This document shows positions 1 through 9,786 of a stretch of 64,000 nt of DNA, piece by piece. A program made the translations under genes and the position numbers. A model generated the notes under the pieces. The model was not told the DNA's origin, made no database searches, and saw only the letters and a program-made list of their open reading frames with translations. The DNA is taken from NCBI GenBank assembly GCA_033127725.1, contig AP026798.1, positions 248,001 through 312,000 of the forward strand. The letters run 5' to 3'. The stretch is from Bombiscardovia nodaiensis. GTDB taxonomy: Bacteria > Actinomycetota > Actinomycetes > Actinomycetales > Bifidobacteriaceae. The stretch's first letter is position 1. Each line of letters opens with the position of its first letter.

Positions 1-1721
1 TGGCCCAGAGCGCGGATGACCGCCGCGATACGCGCAATGCGCGTGACCGCCGGGCTCTGCCTGCGCCGCGCGGCTTAATTTTGGCTCCCACCCGCGAGCT
101 GGCCAACCAGATTGACGAAGTCCTGGCTCCCCTGGCTCGGGCCTATCGTATCGACACTTGCACTATTTATGGCGGTGTGCGCCAAAACCGCCAGGTCAAC
201 GACCTGCGGTCGGGTGCCCAGATTGTAGTGGCCTGCCCGGGTCGTCTGGAAGACTTACTGAGGCAAGGGCTCTTGACCCTTGATGACGTGGAAATCACTG
301 TGCTCGACGAGGCCGATGAGATGAGCGACATGGGCTTCCTGCCCGCTGTGGAGCGCATTCTCGACCAGGTGCGCGAGGACGGGCAGCGCATGCTCTTCTC
401 TGCCACGCTCGACCACGGTGTCGATGCAGTCGTTCGCCGCTACCTCCACAACGCCAAGGTGCACGAGGTTGACTCTGCAACTCAGCATGTGGATGCTATG
501 ACTCAGCATGTGTTTGAAACTACCCAGGGTGACAAGCATGAGCTGGTGCGCAAGCTGGCTTCCGGCATGGGCAAGCGCATTCTCTTTACCCGTACCAAGT
601 TCCAGGCCAAGAAGTTGGCAGACAACCTGACCAAGAACGGCATTCCGGCTGCTGAGCTCCACGGCAACCTCTCCCAGAACCAGCGCGACCGCAACTTGGG
701 TGCTTTCTCCAACGGCCAGGTGCGTGTGCTGGTAGCTACGGATGTGGCCGCCCGCGGTGTGGACGTCTCCGACGTGAAGCTCGTGGTGCAGGTCGATCCG
801 CCAGCAGATCCTAAGTCCTTCCTCCACCGCTCCGGCCGTACCGCCCGCGCTGGCAAGGCTGGCGACGTGGTGACCATCGTGCTGCCCAACCAGAGGCGCG
901 ATACCCGCCGTATGCTGCGGATTGCGCACATCGATGCCAAGCCAGTTATGAACGTTACTGCTGAGTCCAACGAAGTTGAAGAGCTCGTTGGACAGACGGC
1001 ACCGCGCGTGGATGGTTGGACCCTGGAGCCTTTGCGTCCTGTGCGCGGTTCTGGCAATGGTTCAGGCCGCCGCGGTGGTCGTGGTGGTCGCGGGCGCGAT
1101 GACCGTCGTGAAGGTGGCCGTGGGCGTGACTTCCACAAGGGTGGTTTCCGCAGGGATGACCGTGATGACCGTGATGACCGTCGCAGGGACTTCTCCGGCG
1201 ACCGCGATGACTTCCGCGGCGAGCGCAGTGACCGCCGGGGCGACCGCAAGGATTTCCACAAGGGGCCAAAGCGTTCGTACCGTTCCCATGATTCACGCGA
1301 CTTCCGCGAAGACAGGGGCCAGCGCTCTGAAGGCTACGGCCACAGCAGGAGCCGTGACTTTAACCGTCACGAAGGCTTTGGTGACGACGGACCTTTCGAC
1401 GGCCGCAGCAGCCATGGCCGCGACGGTGGCTACGGCCACCACAGCAAGGGCGGCTACCAGGGCCATTCCGATGGCTCCCGGCGTTCGGGTGACTCCTACG
1501 AGTCCCGCGATTCCTACCGTTCTCACGGCTCGCATGACTCACATGAGTCTCGCGGAGCTCATAACTTTGGTGGTGGGCACGGTAAATCTCGCAATCCTCG
1601 CTACGAGGATAGGGGCGAAGGTGGGCGCGGTGGCGACCGCAACCAGTCGCGCGGCATCCAACACCGCACCAACCGCAGCAAGCACTCCTCGAACCCCTTC
1701 CGCGGTTCTCGCAATAAGTAG
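1..1721 (+). CDS. DEAD-box ATP-dependent RNA helicase, 3' part
   Basis: The frame is open from base 3 at the window edge, so the gene begins upstream and the N-terminal Q motif and Walker A are missing. The visible order is typical of DEAD-box RNA helicases. Motif Ia (APTREL) is near 84-101. The DEAD box is at 306-317. The SAT motif is near 391-408. The C-terminal RecA lobe carries the HRSGRTARAG motif VI near 826-855. After about 1040 the protein turns into a long Arg/Gly/Asp/Ser/His-rich tail of roughly 220 residues, expected to be disordered and RNA-binding, as in CsdA/DeaD-like cold-shock and ribosome-assembly helicases. The family role is unwinding of RNA duplexes in the cytoplasm. Antisense frames over the low-complexity tail are open but are composition artefacts. 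Family call is firm; the specific paralog is not resolved. Confidence 0.93.
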   Translation, partial: AQSADDRRDTRNARDRRALPAPRGLILAPTRELANQIDEVLAPLARAYRIDTCTIYGGVRQNRQVNDLRSGAQIVVACPGRLEDLLRQGLLTLDDVEITVLDEADEMSDMGFLPAVERILDQVREDGQRMLFSATLDHGVDAVVRRYLHNAKVHEVDSATQHVDAMTQHVFETTQGDKHELVRKLASGMGKRILFTRTKFQAKKLADNLTKNGIPAAELHGNLSQNQRDRNLGAFSNGQVRVLVATDVAARGVDVSDVKLVVQVDPPADPKSFLHRSGRTARAGKAGDVVTIVLPNQRRDTRRMLRIAHIDAKPVMNVTAESNEVEELVGQTAPRVDGWTLEPLRPVRGSGNGSGRRGGRGGRGRDDRREGGRGRDFHKGGFRRDDRDDRDDRRRDFSGDRDDFRGERSDRRGDRKDFHKGPKRSYRSHDSRDFREDRGQRSEGYGHSRSRDFNRHEGFGDDGPFDGRSSHGRDGGYGHHSKGGYQGHSDGSRRSGDSYESRDSYRSHGSHDSHESRGAHNFGGGHGKSRNPRYEDRGEGGRGGDRNQSRGIQHRTNRSKHSSNPFRGSRNK

Positions 1722-1940
1722 GCCCCTGAGCTGAGTGCATGCATCACTGGGTTAGACTGAAATTGTAATATCTGCGCGCCTTCGAATACCACTATGGTAA
1801 GCGGAGGCACGCATTAGTTCGCCTGCTCTACAGATGTGGTAAAAGCTAAGGCCGCTATAGAATTCAACAGATTGTTCCAGGCTTAATCTGGGGGAAAATA
1901 TTTGGTCTCTGACAGATAATTCCGCTCCTTCCGGCTACCA

Positions 1941-2828
1941 TTAACGGGAGAAGAGGGTGCGGAAGAGGTCCAAGTTGAGGTTGAGGTCGTCGTGGGCGTC
2001 GATGCGAACTCGGCGGTACTCTATGGGCGTGGTGGAGGTCTCCTCCTTGAAGCGGCGGTTGAACTGTTCAGTGCTGCTGTAGCCGCACTCTTTGGCTACC
2101 TGCTGCATGGGCAGGTCGGTCATGCCGAGCAGGTCGCAGGCCTTGTCTAGGCGGATGCCGTCAATGTAGTCTTTCAGGGTCATACCAGTGACCTCGTGGA
2201 AGCGCCGCGACAGGTAGCTGCGGTCCAGGTGTAGTCCCCTGGCCACGTCTGAAGGGCCTATACCTTCCGCGTGGTGTTCGGCTATAAAAAGTACCGCCTT
2301 CTGCACGGTTTCGTCGCTGGTGGCAGTGGTTCGGGCAAGGGCGCTGTTGGTGGTGTGCTGGGTGAGCAGGTGGAGAAACTCGTAAGCGAGCGAATTGAGC
2401 TTGAGCCCGTCGCTAATGGAGTTGCTTGTGTAAGAAAAGCACTCGGTAATCAGACTGAGGAAAGCTCGCGTCTGATCGACGTGAAAAATGGAGCGCGAAG
2501 GGCCTAAGCCCATGCTGGAGAGGCAGTCGCCGATGGCGCTGCCGCCAAAGCCCATCCACAAGTAAATCCAAGGGTTGCTTTGGGAGGCTTGATATTGCAC
2601 GGGTGTTTCAGGACCCACGATGAAGCCGTCGTTACGATGCAGGCTGTACTCGGTGTCGCCACTGTGGACAATTCCTGCACCTCCCAGCACAATGTGCACA
2701 ATATAGGTAGAGCGTATAGCGGGACCAAACGAGTGCTCAGGCTGTGTTTCGGAGATGCCACAGACAGCAAAAGAGAGCTTGTCGACGTCTTTGGAAGGCT
2801 GGCGTAAGTACCAAATCGAATTTTCCAT
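1941..2828 (-). CDS. AraC-family regulator of the alpha-galactoside unit
   Basis: This 295-residue protein has an N-terminal cupin-like sugar-sensing half and a C-terminal double helix-turn-helix of the AraC/XylS type. The second helix-turn-helix carries the recognisable QVAKECGYSS and FNRRFKEETSTTP signature near residues 240-270. The start ATG is preceded by GAGG at a suitable distance. It resembles MsmR/RafR-type activators. It lies just downstream of, and on the same strand as, an MFS transporter and a GH36 alpha-galactosidase, so it most likely controls raffinose or melibiose use. The inducer is inferred from neighbours only. Family assignment is secure. Confidence 0.88.
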   Translation of the reverse strand: MENSIWYLRQPSKDVDKLSFAVCGISETQPEHSFGPAIRSTYIVHIVLGGAGIVHSGDTEYSLHRNDGFIVGPETPVQYQASQSNPWIYLWMGFGGSAIGDCLSSMGLGPSRSIFHVDQTRAFLSLITECFSYTSNSISDGLKLNSLAYEFLHLLTQHTTNSALARTTATSDETVQKAVLFIAEHHAEGIGPSDVARGLHLDRSYLSRRFHEVTGMTLKDYIDGIRLDKACDLLGMTDLPMQQVAKECGYSSTEQFNRRFKEETSTTPIEYRRVRIDAHDDLNLNLDLFRTLFSR

Positions 2829-2906
2829 AAGATCCTCAACTCACAGTGATGCAATCGGCTCTACAGCTACTCCTTGCTCATTGTACAAGAACTAGCTCAA
2901 ATGAAA

Positions 2907-2979
2907 GCGGTGCAAGCGCTGGCAGCAGAAAGGTGGACAACGCTTGCACCGCACGAGGACTCAGCGCTGGCTGAGTCCT
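2907..2979. promoter_or_regulatory. Two inverted repeats between the MFS and AraC genes
   Basis: Two perfect inverted repeats sit side by side. The first has 12-bp arms GCGGTGCAAGCG (2907-2918) and CGCTTGCACCGC (2941-2952) around 22 bases. The second has 10-bp arms AGGACTCAGC (2956-2965) and GCTGAGTCCT (2970-2979) around 4 bases. No T-run follows on the minus strand. They may end or attenuate transcripts leaving the transporter gene. The TGCAAGCGCTGGCA core at 2911-2924 is close to a LacI-family operator, so a regulatory role is equally possible. Confidence 0.5.
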
Positions 2980-3007
2980 AGGTTTTAGGTTCTAGACGCT
3001 CAGTAAG

Positions 3008-4243
3008 CTAGGCGCGGCGAGCCTTGGACTTTCGGCTCAGATCCCAAACAAGGACCCCCACAAGAATAGCCCCGAAAATGACTGCCAAGACGTTGAAAGG
3101 CGCAGTCAGCGAGTCAGTTCGCAGGGCAGATGCGACACCTTGCATGAAAATAGGGGAGATGAAGTTGCCCACATTGCAGCCAATCAGGATGAGCGATGTG
3201 GCGAATGTGCTGGTCTTCGGCCCGGTAATGTCGCCCAAAGTTGTGTAAATGTATGGGAAGCACCAGGAGCCGGGAATGCCGATAATCATCATGCCAACTA
3301 GACCCAAAACGAAATTGTTGCCTGAAAGGCTCATCATAATGTTGCCAACTAAGTACAGCGCTATGCCCATATAGAGGACGGCCTTGCCAATCGTGCGGTT
3401 GAGGAAGCCGAAAACGAAGCCCGCGAGAATGCCCAGGATGGGCATGAGGGAGAGGAAGAAGCTGGCATTGTAGCCATCGCCCTTAATGCCTACAGCGATA
3501 GAGGGGAAGCGCAAAGTGGAGCACAGGGAATTCAGCACCATGAATACGGCGAACAAGACCAGCAGCCAGACGAAGGGGTTGAGCTTTTCTTTGGATTCAG
3601 CTTCTGCGGCCTTTTCGGAGCTTGGAGCAGCGCCAACTTGGGCGGATTCTTGCGCTGGCTCAGTAAGTACAGCGACTGGGTTGGTTGGCTTGGGGTCGGG
3701 AACTACCAAGTAGAAAATGACGGCGATAGGGAAGGTGAGCAAGTAGATGGCGTAACTCCAGTGCCAGCCCAGCGCTAGTAAAAGACCAGCAAAGATGGTG
3801 AGCACCGACTGGCCCAGGCTCTCAGTGGAGCTGCGGAAGCCCAACATGGTGGCTCGGGTGTCGCCTGTGTAGAGCTCATTGATGATGCTGACCGCTAGGG
3901 AATTGTAAAGCCCCAGACCGCAGCCCAAGACCAGGCGGCTAGCGAAAATCAGCGGGTAGGTCGACAAAATCATGGGGGCGGCACCGCCGATACCTGCCAG
4001 AACCAGTGCCAGGCAGATGGTGCGCTTCGTGCCCAGCTTGCGTTCCACCCAGCTGGAAATGAGAATGAAAACGATGACCGCCAGGCTGGGGATGGTGGAG
4101 AGGAGCTCGTTCTGCGTGGTGCTGATGTGCAGCGATTCGCGCATGGCGGGCAGGGCGCCGTTAATGGCTGGTGCGCTGGTCAGCATTAGCGAAATACAGA
4201 GCACCGCGGCTTTTGTGGAAAGACTTTGCTTGGAAGATGGCAT
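3008..4243 (-). CDS. MFS sugar transporter
   Basis: This 411-residue polytopic membrane protein has about twelve hydrophobic segments. They are split by a charged cytoplasmic loop, rich in Glu, Lys and Ala, near residues 185-220, which is the usual 6+6 layout of the major facilitator superfamily. The basic loop after the second helix (ERKLGTKR) matches the conserved MFS loop 2-3 region. It is preceded by an AAGGA ribosome-binding site. It lies 79 bases downstream of an alpha-galactosidase on the same strand and upstream of an AraC regulator, so uptake of a galactoside is the best guess. Sequence alone does not fix the substrate, and drug efflux members of the superfamily look similar. Confidence 0.82.
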   Translation of the reverse strand: MPSSKQSLSTKAAVLCISLMLTSAPAINGALPAMRESLHISTTQNELLSTIPSLAVIVFILISSWVERKLGTKRTICLALVLAGIGGAAPMILSTYPLIFASRLVLGCGLGLYNSLAVSIINELYTGDTRATMLGFRSSTESLGQSVLTIFAGLLLALGWHWSYAIYLLTFPIAVIFYLVVPDPKPTNPVAVLTEPAQESAQVGAAPSSEKAAEAESKEKLNPFVWLLVLFAVFMVLNSLCSTLRFPSIAVGIKGDGYNASFFLSLMPILGILAGFVFGFLNRTIGKAVLYMGIALYLVGNIMMSLSGNNFVLGLVGMMIIGIPGSWCFPYIYTTLGDITGPKTSTFATSLILIGCNVGNFISPIFMQGVASALRTDSLTAPFNVLAVIFGAILVGVLVWDLSRKSKARRA

Positions 4244-4322
4244 GAGATTGTCCTTATAGTTGTGTGAAAAAGTACAGTTTTAGACTGGGAAGCCTGGGGG
4301 AAGAGGGACGGAGAACCAGCCC

Positions 4323-6602
4323 CTACTCGGCTTGGAGAATGAAGAGGCGGGAGTCGAAATCGTGCGTGGTGCCCAGCGGGTTGACGCCGCCCAGTTCGCC
4401 GCTGGCAGCATCGGAGTCGACCATGCCTACGCGCATCAGCTCGTCACCACGAAACTCCTTGCCGTCAATAGTTGAGGGGCCAGTGCAGGAAACTCGATAG
4501 CTAGCTTCGTGGTCCAACCCCTCCAACTTGAGGCGGGTGTAGGGACCGTTGGGCTCCAACAGAATCAGATAATCGCCAATAATGGCCGTTTTGCGGTCTT
4601 GAGAGACCACCATCCACGCGCATCTGCTGTTGCTGTAGGGCGCGCGCAGGCGGTAGAAGTCGCCGGTTTGAATCACGCTGCGATACTGCTTGTAGAAAGC
4701 GACCTGCTGGCGAACAGCTTCCATCTCGCGCTCTTCTAGCTTGGCGAGGTCCAACTCGTAGCCGAAATCGCCGAAGAGTGCTACATTGCCGCGGGTTTCG
4801 ATAGGCGTTACGCGCCCGGTTTGGTGGTTGGGCACTACTGAAACGTGGGCACCCATCGAGCTCAGCGGGTAGAAATAGCTGGTGCCGTACTGGGTTTTCA
4901 GGCGTTCGATGGCATCGGTGTCGTCGCTGCACCAGATTTGCGGCGTGTAATAGAGCATGCCCAAGTCGAAGCGGCCGCCGCCCGAAGCGCAGCCCTCAAT
5001 CAGCATGTCGGGGAATGCGTCGAGCAGGCGTTGCATGAGGCTGTAGACGCCCAAAATGTAGCGATGGCAGAACTCGCCTTGGGCTTCGGGGCCGCGCGTT
5101 ACGTCGAAGGCTTCCGAAACGTAGCGGTTCATGTCCCACTTGACGTAGGAGATGTTTGCGCTGCTGAGTACACGGTGCATTTGTTCGTAAATGTTGTTCA
5201 CCACGTCGGGGTTGGCGAAGTTGAGCAGGAATTCGTTGCGGCCGTGGTTCATGTGCCTGCCGGGCGTGTGGATGGTCCAGTCGGGATGGGCGCGGTAGAG
5301 GTCGGAGTCCTTGTTGATGGTTTCAGGCTCGAACCAGAGGCCAAACTGCATGCCTAGAGCGTTGATGCGATTCGCTAAGCCAGCCAAGCCGTCGGGCAGT
5401 CGCTCAGCGTTGGGAGTCCAGTCGCCTAGGCCCGCGGTGTCGTCGTTGCGTGCGCCGAACCAGCCGTCATCGAGTACGAAGAGTTCTACACCCGCCTCCT
5501 GAGCTTTGGAAGCGATGGCGACCAGCTTGTCTTCGTTGAAATCGAAGTAGGTGGCCTCCCAGTTGTTAATCAGCACTGGGCGCTCGCGGTTCTTCCAGGG
5601 GGCGCGCATGATGTGATTTCTGGTCAGTCGGTGGAAGTTGCGGCTGAGGGTGTTGAATCCGCTCTCGCTCCAAGCCAGCAGGGCTTCGGGGGCTTGGAAA
5701 CTGCGGCCCGGGTGGAGCTGCCAGGAAAAGCCTGCGTCGTTAATGCCTACCTGCAGACGGGTTACGCCGTAGGAATCAACCTCGGCATGGAGGTCGAAAT
5801 TGCCGGAATACACGAAGGCTAAGCCCAAGGTTTCGCCCTGGCTCTCGCTGCATCCGGGGCGGGAGAAGAGGGCCGCAGGGTTGGTGTAGTGACTGCTGGC
5901 GTTGCGCAGGGATTCGAGCGCTTGGATGCCGTGATGGAGGTGCTGGGTTTGCGGGTGGCGCTCGCGGGCCCAGGCTCCGGTGAATTCGGTCATATCGTAG
6001 TCGCTGTCGGGCATGTCTATGCTCAGGCTCATTATGCGTTCGATGGCCAGCTCGTCGGTGCCGGTATTGCGGGCGCTGGCAGAGCGGGCGATGACGGTGC
6101 TGTCGGCGAATATGCTGTAGCTCAAGGTTACGATGAGGCCGGTCGGTTCGTCTTTGAGTCTGATGAGTAGGGTGGCCGCTTCGCCCTCCTGCGCGTAGCT
6201 GGCGGGGAGACCTTCAAGCGCCGGCTTTCCTGCCACAATTTCGTAGCCGTCGTACTGCAGGTCAATAAGTGTGGATCCGTTGGGCTGCCGGATGCTGATG
6301 GCGGGGCGGCGGTAGTCGCCGTTGCCAAACTCGGGGTACTCCTGACGCAGGTGGTCAAGCGAATACGTCAGGTCCCCTTCGATGCGGCAGGTCGCCGTAG
6401 ATCTGTGCTGGAGCTCAACCAGATGGCCGAAGCTCTCGCGGTCAGCAACGGCTGCCCCAAAGTAGAGGTTGAGGAGTTTGCCTTCTTTGTCGACCATCAT
6501 AATGTAGCTGATGAGGCCGTTAGTCAGGTGGAATTGCCCCTGCTCTTCGTGGACGATGATGTGCGGCTGATGAGCTTGCACTTGCGGCTGTGTTGCCATC
6601 AT
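4323..6602 (-). CDS. aga: GH36 alpha-galactosidase
   Basis: This 759-residue cytoplasmic enzyme has no signal peptide. It hydrolyses terminal alpha-1,6-galactose from melibiose, raffinose and stachyose. The N-terminal beta-sandwich (about 1-320) is followed by a TIM barrel. Family GH36 markers are clear: FVLDDGWFGARNDD near residue 375, KWDMNRYVSE near 465 with the catalytic nucleophile Asp, CASGGGRFDLGMLYYTPQ near 530, and WCSDDTDA with the acid/base Asp. Length matches the family. The ATG pair at 6602/6599 follows an AAGGAGA ribosome-binding site, which favours the first. It is the first gene of an apparent minus-strand unit with the MFS transporter and AraC regulator. Confidence 0.95.
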   Translation of the reverse strand: MMATQPQVQAHQPHIIVHEEQGQFHLTNGLISYIMMVDKEGKLLNLYFGAAVADRESFGHLVELQHRSTATCRIEGDLTYSLDHLRQEYPEFGNGDYRRPAISIRQPNGSTLIDLQYDGYEIVAGKPALEGLPASYAQEGEAATLLIRLKDEPTGLIVTLSYSIFADSTVIARSASARNTGTDELAIERIMSLSIDMPDSDYDMTEFTGAWARERHPQTQHLHHGIQALESLRNASSHYTNPAALFSRPGCSESQGETLGLAFVYSGNFDLHAEVDSYGVTRLQVGINDAGFSWQLHPGRSFQAPEALLAWSESGFNTLSRNFHRLTRNHIMRAPWKNRERPVLINNWEATYFDFNEDKLVAIASKAQEAGVELFVLDDGWFGARNDDTAGLGDWTPNAERLPDGLAGLANRINALGMQFGLWFEPETINKDSDLYRAHPDWTIHTPGRHMNHGRNEFLLNFANPDVVNNIYEQMHRVLSSANISYVKWDMNRYVSEAFDVTRGPEAQGEFCHRYILGVYSLMQRLLDAFPDMLIEGCASGGGRFDLGMLYYTPQIWCSDDTDAIERLKTQYGTSYFYPLSSMGAHVSVVPNHQTGRVTPIETRGNVALFGDFGYELDLAKLEEREMEAVRQQVAFYKQYRSVIQTGDFYRLRAPYSNSRCAWMVVSQDRKTAIIGDYLILLEPNGPYTRLKLEGLDHEASYRVSCTGPSTIDGKEFRGDELMRVGMVDSDAASGELGGVNPLGTTHDFDSRLFILQAE

Positions 6603-7258
6603 AGGAGTCTCTCCTTCGAGTTATCGGTTAGCAAGTCGAGCGGATTGCGACTGTGCAGCCTCAAGGCTCCGCTCCATACATCACATAGTAAGAAGGATTG
6701 AGCGCGCGCAAGGCCCAAAATTCGAGTGAGCTGTGGTCAAATTTGGTTGCTTTGTGACCTGCCTGCTAGGTCACAAGTTGCCCACCTGCGGCTGCCTCAG
6801 AGAGCGTTATAGGATGGCTGATAAAAGGCTATTTGCGCGGTTTTCGCTGGTCTGGTTCAGCTCTTGCCCGGGCGCGTCGGGGGCAATGCAATGTCACAAA
6901 TTGTCAAATTGGCTACTACAGATTGCTTTTGCCTATAGCCGTGGTCAAGTCGGCAACCGAGCGGACTGGCTTCCAGGAACTTCAAGGCCAAGGCTGAGTT
7001 TGCGAGAATTCCGGCCGTATAGTACCGGCTCAATGCCTGCTCTGGACTGCTCTTGACTCTGTCCCGCCTGTGCCCTGTTTCTGCCCTGCCCGGAGAGCAA
7101 CAATACGAGCGAAGGGCTCAGGCGGGCATGGGAAAAGTGGGCTTTAGTCTACATTTTGTAAAAAGTCAAGTCTATCTTTCTTGGCGCGTCTGCCGTAGAT
7201 TGTCCGTATGGCCCTAGTTGGGGCTTGGTACGGCACGACAGCATCGGTGGAGATGCCT
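6603..7258. promoter_or_regulatory. Divergent intergenic region with a 9-bp palindrome
   Basis: About 650 bases separate the divergently transcribed alpha-galactosidase and iron-permease genes. I see no convincing gene here; the longest frame (6733-7056) has no ribosome-binding site and no family resemblance. The clearest structure is a perfect inverted repeat, TTGTGACCT (6752-6760) and AGGTCACAA (6768-6776), with a 7-base centre, which is a plausible operator. I found no clear Fur or IdeR box near the iron operon. Confidence 0.45.
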
Positions 7259-9070
7259 ATGAAGACTGAGAAGCAATTGCAGCAGAGCACTGTGAGCGAC
7301 AGGCCCCGGGGGCTATTTTCCCGCCTCCTGGCGCTCGCCCTGCTGGCTCTGTGCTCTGGCTCGTTGACGGTTGGGCTAGTCCTGCTGGTTCAGCCGACTG
7401 CCGGAGCTGCAGGGGCCAGCTCTACCCAGCGCCCAACGGCCAGTGCGAGCCCGGCCTACCAGGCTTATGAGAGCTGGTCGCAGGCGGCGAGTCAGGCGGC
7501 TGGGCTTCTAGCATCCGGGCAAGCGGCCTACAACTCCGGCGACACCAATGCCGCGGGCTCAGACTTTGCGGATGCCTACCACACCTCCTACCAGGCTTCC
7601 AACCTGGCTGCTGTGACCAGTAGCAAGTTGGGGGCTGACCGGCAGGGGAGCGTGGACCAGCTCTTCCAAGACCTCATTTCTACGGCCTATGAGCCCGGTA
7701 AAGCGCAGAGCGTGGGCCAGCAGGTTCAGGCCTTGACCCAGGACTTAAGCCAGCTGGGGCAGGAGCTCGACGCCCTGCCGGACTTGCCCAAGCCACGAGC
7801 CTACGGCAAGCAGGTAGACGAGCAAATACAGGCCGACCGTAAACGTCTGGACGCCGCCAAGAAGCACAAAAATTTGGGCAAGGGCGACAAAACTTGGACC
7901 CAGGTGGCTCAGGAGATGACCCCCATTCTCGACCAGGCCTACCAGGCTGCTACTTCGGGAGATGGCAATGCCGGTTCCGACTTGGTCAACAAAGCCTACT
8001 ACCAGTATTACGAGAAGCTGGGCTTTGAAAAGAATGTGATGAACGCCATTTCGGGCTCTCGCGTATCCCTGGTGGAGTACCAGTTTAAGCAGACCCGTAT
8101 GGCTATGTCGGCAGGTCAGAGCGCCAAGGAACTCAAGCCTCTGGTGGACGAGCTGAAAACCATGCTGGTGACTGACGCTGGTGTGCTCGACGGGGGCGCA
8201 GCCTCCCAAGTCAGCTGGTTTACCCGCTTCATCACGTCGGCCTTCGGTCAGGCTTTTATTGTGCTTCTGAGGGAGGGGCTCGAGGCGATTTTGGTGGTGG
8301 CGGCTATTATCGCTTACCTGGTCAAAGCGGGGCACGTCAACAAGGTGCGCTACATCTACTGGGGAATTGTCGGCGGTTTGGCGGCCTCCGGTTTGGTGGC
8401 CCTCCTCTTCTCGCTCATCTTCAACGGCAACGGCCCGCAGCAGGAGATTTTGGAGGGAGTGGTGGCCCTGGTGGCCATGGTCATGCTCCTGTACACCAGC
8501 AATTGGATGCTTTCAAAATCCTCTACCCAGTCCTGGAACCAGTACATCAGCAGCAAAACTGCTTCGGCGATCTCCCAGGGCAGTGTGCTCTCCCTGGCCA
8601 CGCTCTCCTTCCTGGCTGTTTTCCGGGAGGGAGCTGAGACGGTGATGTTCTACCAGGCCATATTTGCCATGGCTCCCAGTGGCAGGGGCGGCATATGGGC
8701 GGGCTTTGGTCTGGCGGCCGTCCTCCTGGTGGTTATATTTGTGCTCATCCGCTTTACCTCAGTCAAAATACCGATTAGACCTTTCTTCGCTATCACCTCT
8801 GCTCTGATGGCGGTCATGGTCGTGATCTTCGCTGGCGGCGGGGTCCATGCCCTTATTGAGGGCGACGTCCTTCCCGCTTCCTATCTGCCGGGAGTGCCCA
8901 CCAGTGACTGGCTGGGGCTCTACCCCTACAAGGAGAGCATCGGAGCGCAAATCTTGGCTCTGGCCCTGGTGGTCGTTCTCTTTGCTGTATCTTGGGCCCG
9001 CAGTCGGGGCTCCAACAGTGCCCAGAAGGCATCAGCAGCTCAATCACATGTAACAAAGGAAGAAGTATGA
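7259..9070 (+). CDS. FTR1-family iron permease with extracytoplasmic N-terminal domain
   Basis: The protein has about 603 residues. I chose the ATG at 7259 because GGAG lies 6 bases upstream; an in-frame ATG at 7208 has no such site. A signal-like hydrophobic segment is followed by an Ala/Gln-rich extracytoplasmic domain of about 270 residues. Then comes a multi-helix FTR1 domain with two REGxE iron-binding motifs (LREGLEAILVV and FREGAETVMFY), as in yeast Ftr1p and bacterial EfeU. These glutamates are known to conduct iron across the membrane. The stop overlaps the next gene by ATGA, and the six-gene order matches the Campylobacter P19 iron-uptake locus. Function as an iron importer is well supported; the oxidation state transported is not. 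Confidence 0.92.
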   Translation: MKTEKQLQQSTVSDRPRGLFSRLLALALLALCSGSLTVGLVLLVQPTAGAAGASSTQRPTASASPAYQAYESWSQAASQAAGLLASGQAAYNSGDTNAAGSDFADAYHTSYQASNLAAVTSSKLGADRQGSVDQLFQDLISTAYEPGKAQSVGQQVQALTQDLSQLGQELDALPDLPKPRAYGKQVDEQIQADRKRLDAAKKHKNLGKGDKTWTQVAQEMTPILDQAYQAATSGDGNAGSDLVNKAYYQYYEKLGFEKNVMNAISGSRVSLVEYQFKQTRMAMSAGQSAKELKPLVDELKTMLVTDAGVLDGGAASQVSWFTRFITSAFGQAFIVLLREGLEAILVVAAIIAYLVKAGHVNKVRYIYWGIVGGLAASGLVALLFSLIFNGNGPQQEILEGVVALVAMVMLLYTSNWMLSKSSTQSWNQYISSKTASAISQGSVLSLATLSFLAVFREGAETVMFYQAIFAMAPSGRGGIWAGFGLAAVLLVVIFVLIRFTSVKIPIRPFFAITSALMAVMVVIFAGGGVHALIEGDVLPASYLPGVPTSDWLGLYPYKESIGAQILALALVVVLFAVSWARSRGSNSAQKASAAQSHVTKEEV

Positions 9071-9786
9071 ACTACAAGAAATATTCGGCGCTCGTCACCC
9101 TGGTCCTCGCTGGGGCTCTGGCTCTCTCGGGCTGCGGCGGCTCAAAAAATGAGGGAGCGCGAGAGGCACCGGCACCGCAGTCTTCCACTCAATCCAGTAC
9201 TGATAAAAAAGACGACAAGGAAGAAGACAAGAAGCCCGGCTTCGAGGAGATTCCCATCCCGCCTGCAGACCAGCAAAAGCCGCCGCTCAATATTGGTACC
9301 GTATTCTTCCAGCCCATCGACATGGAGCCCGCAGGTTCTGGCCTGAAAGCTGCCGCATCGAGCCTGCACTTGGAGTGCGACATCCACGCCCTGGCCGACA
9401 ACAACCTGGGCTATGCCAAGGGCGAGTTTGTGCCCGACCTCACCGTCAAGTACACCATTGAGGACAAGAGCGACTCGGCCAACAAGCAATCTGGCACATT
9501 TATGCAGATGAACGCCTCAGACGGCCCCCATTACGGAGCCAACATCAAGCTCGACAAGGCTGGCTCCTACAAGCTCACCTACAGCATCGAGTCCCCTGCC
9601 CGCAAGGGATGGATGCTGCACGTAGACCCTGAGACCGGGGTCAAGGGACGCTTTTGGACTGAGCCCATCGTGGCCTCCTGGGACTGGGATTACACCCCCA
9701 CGAGTGGTGAGTTGCCCTACAAGTCAGGGGCTTATGCCCCGCTAATGAGTGAGGAGGGACGTGGCTTATGCTCGTGCAATTCGTGA
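9067..9786 (+). CDS. P19/Tp34-family iron-binding lipoprotein
   Basis: This 239-residue protein starts with a lipoprotein signal peptide ending in the lipobox LSGC, then a Lys/Glu/Asp-rich linker. The mature part has features of the P19/FetP/Tp34 family: an early FFQPIDMEP segment, LHLECDIHA, and GPHYGANI, supplying the Met and His ligands of the known metal site. The family presents iron, sometimes with copper, to a partner FTR1 permease outside the membrane. The start ATG overlaps the FTR1 stop and follows an AGGAAG site, so translational coupling is likely. It is expected to sit on the outer face of the membrane. Confidence 0.9.
   Translation: MNYKKYSALVTLVLAGALALSGCGGSKNEGAREAPAPQSSTQSSTDKKDDKEEDKKPGFEEIPIPPADQQKPPLNIGTVFFQPIDMEPAGSGLKAAASSLHLECDIHALADNNLGYAKGEFVPDLTVKYTIEDKSDSANKQSGTFMQMNASDGPHYGANIKLDKAGSYKLTYSIESPARKGWMLHVDPETGVKGRFWTEPIVASWDWDYTPTSGELPYKSGAYAPLMSEEGRGLCSCNS

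Noticed and set aside
976-1734. Alternative plus-strand frame over the helicase tail
   Set aside because: It reads the Arg/Gly/Asp-rich tail in another frame, giving low-complexity Val/Thr/Ala protein.
6733-7056. Possible gene in the alpha-galactosidase/iron operon gap
   Set aside because: No ribosome-binding site, unusual amino-acid mix and no family match.
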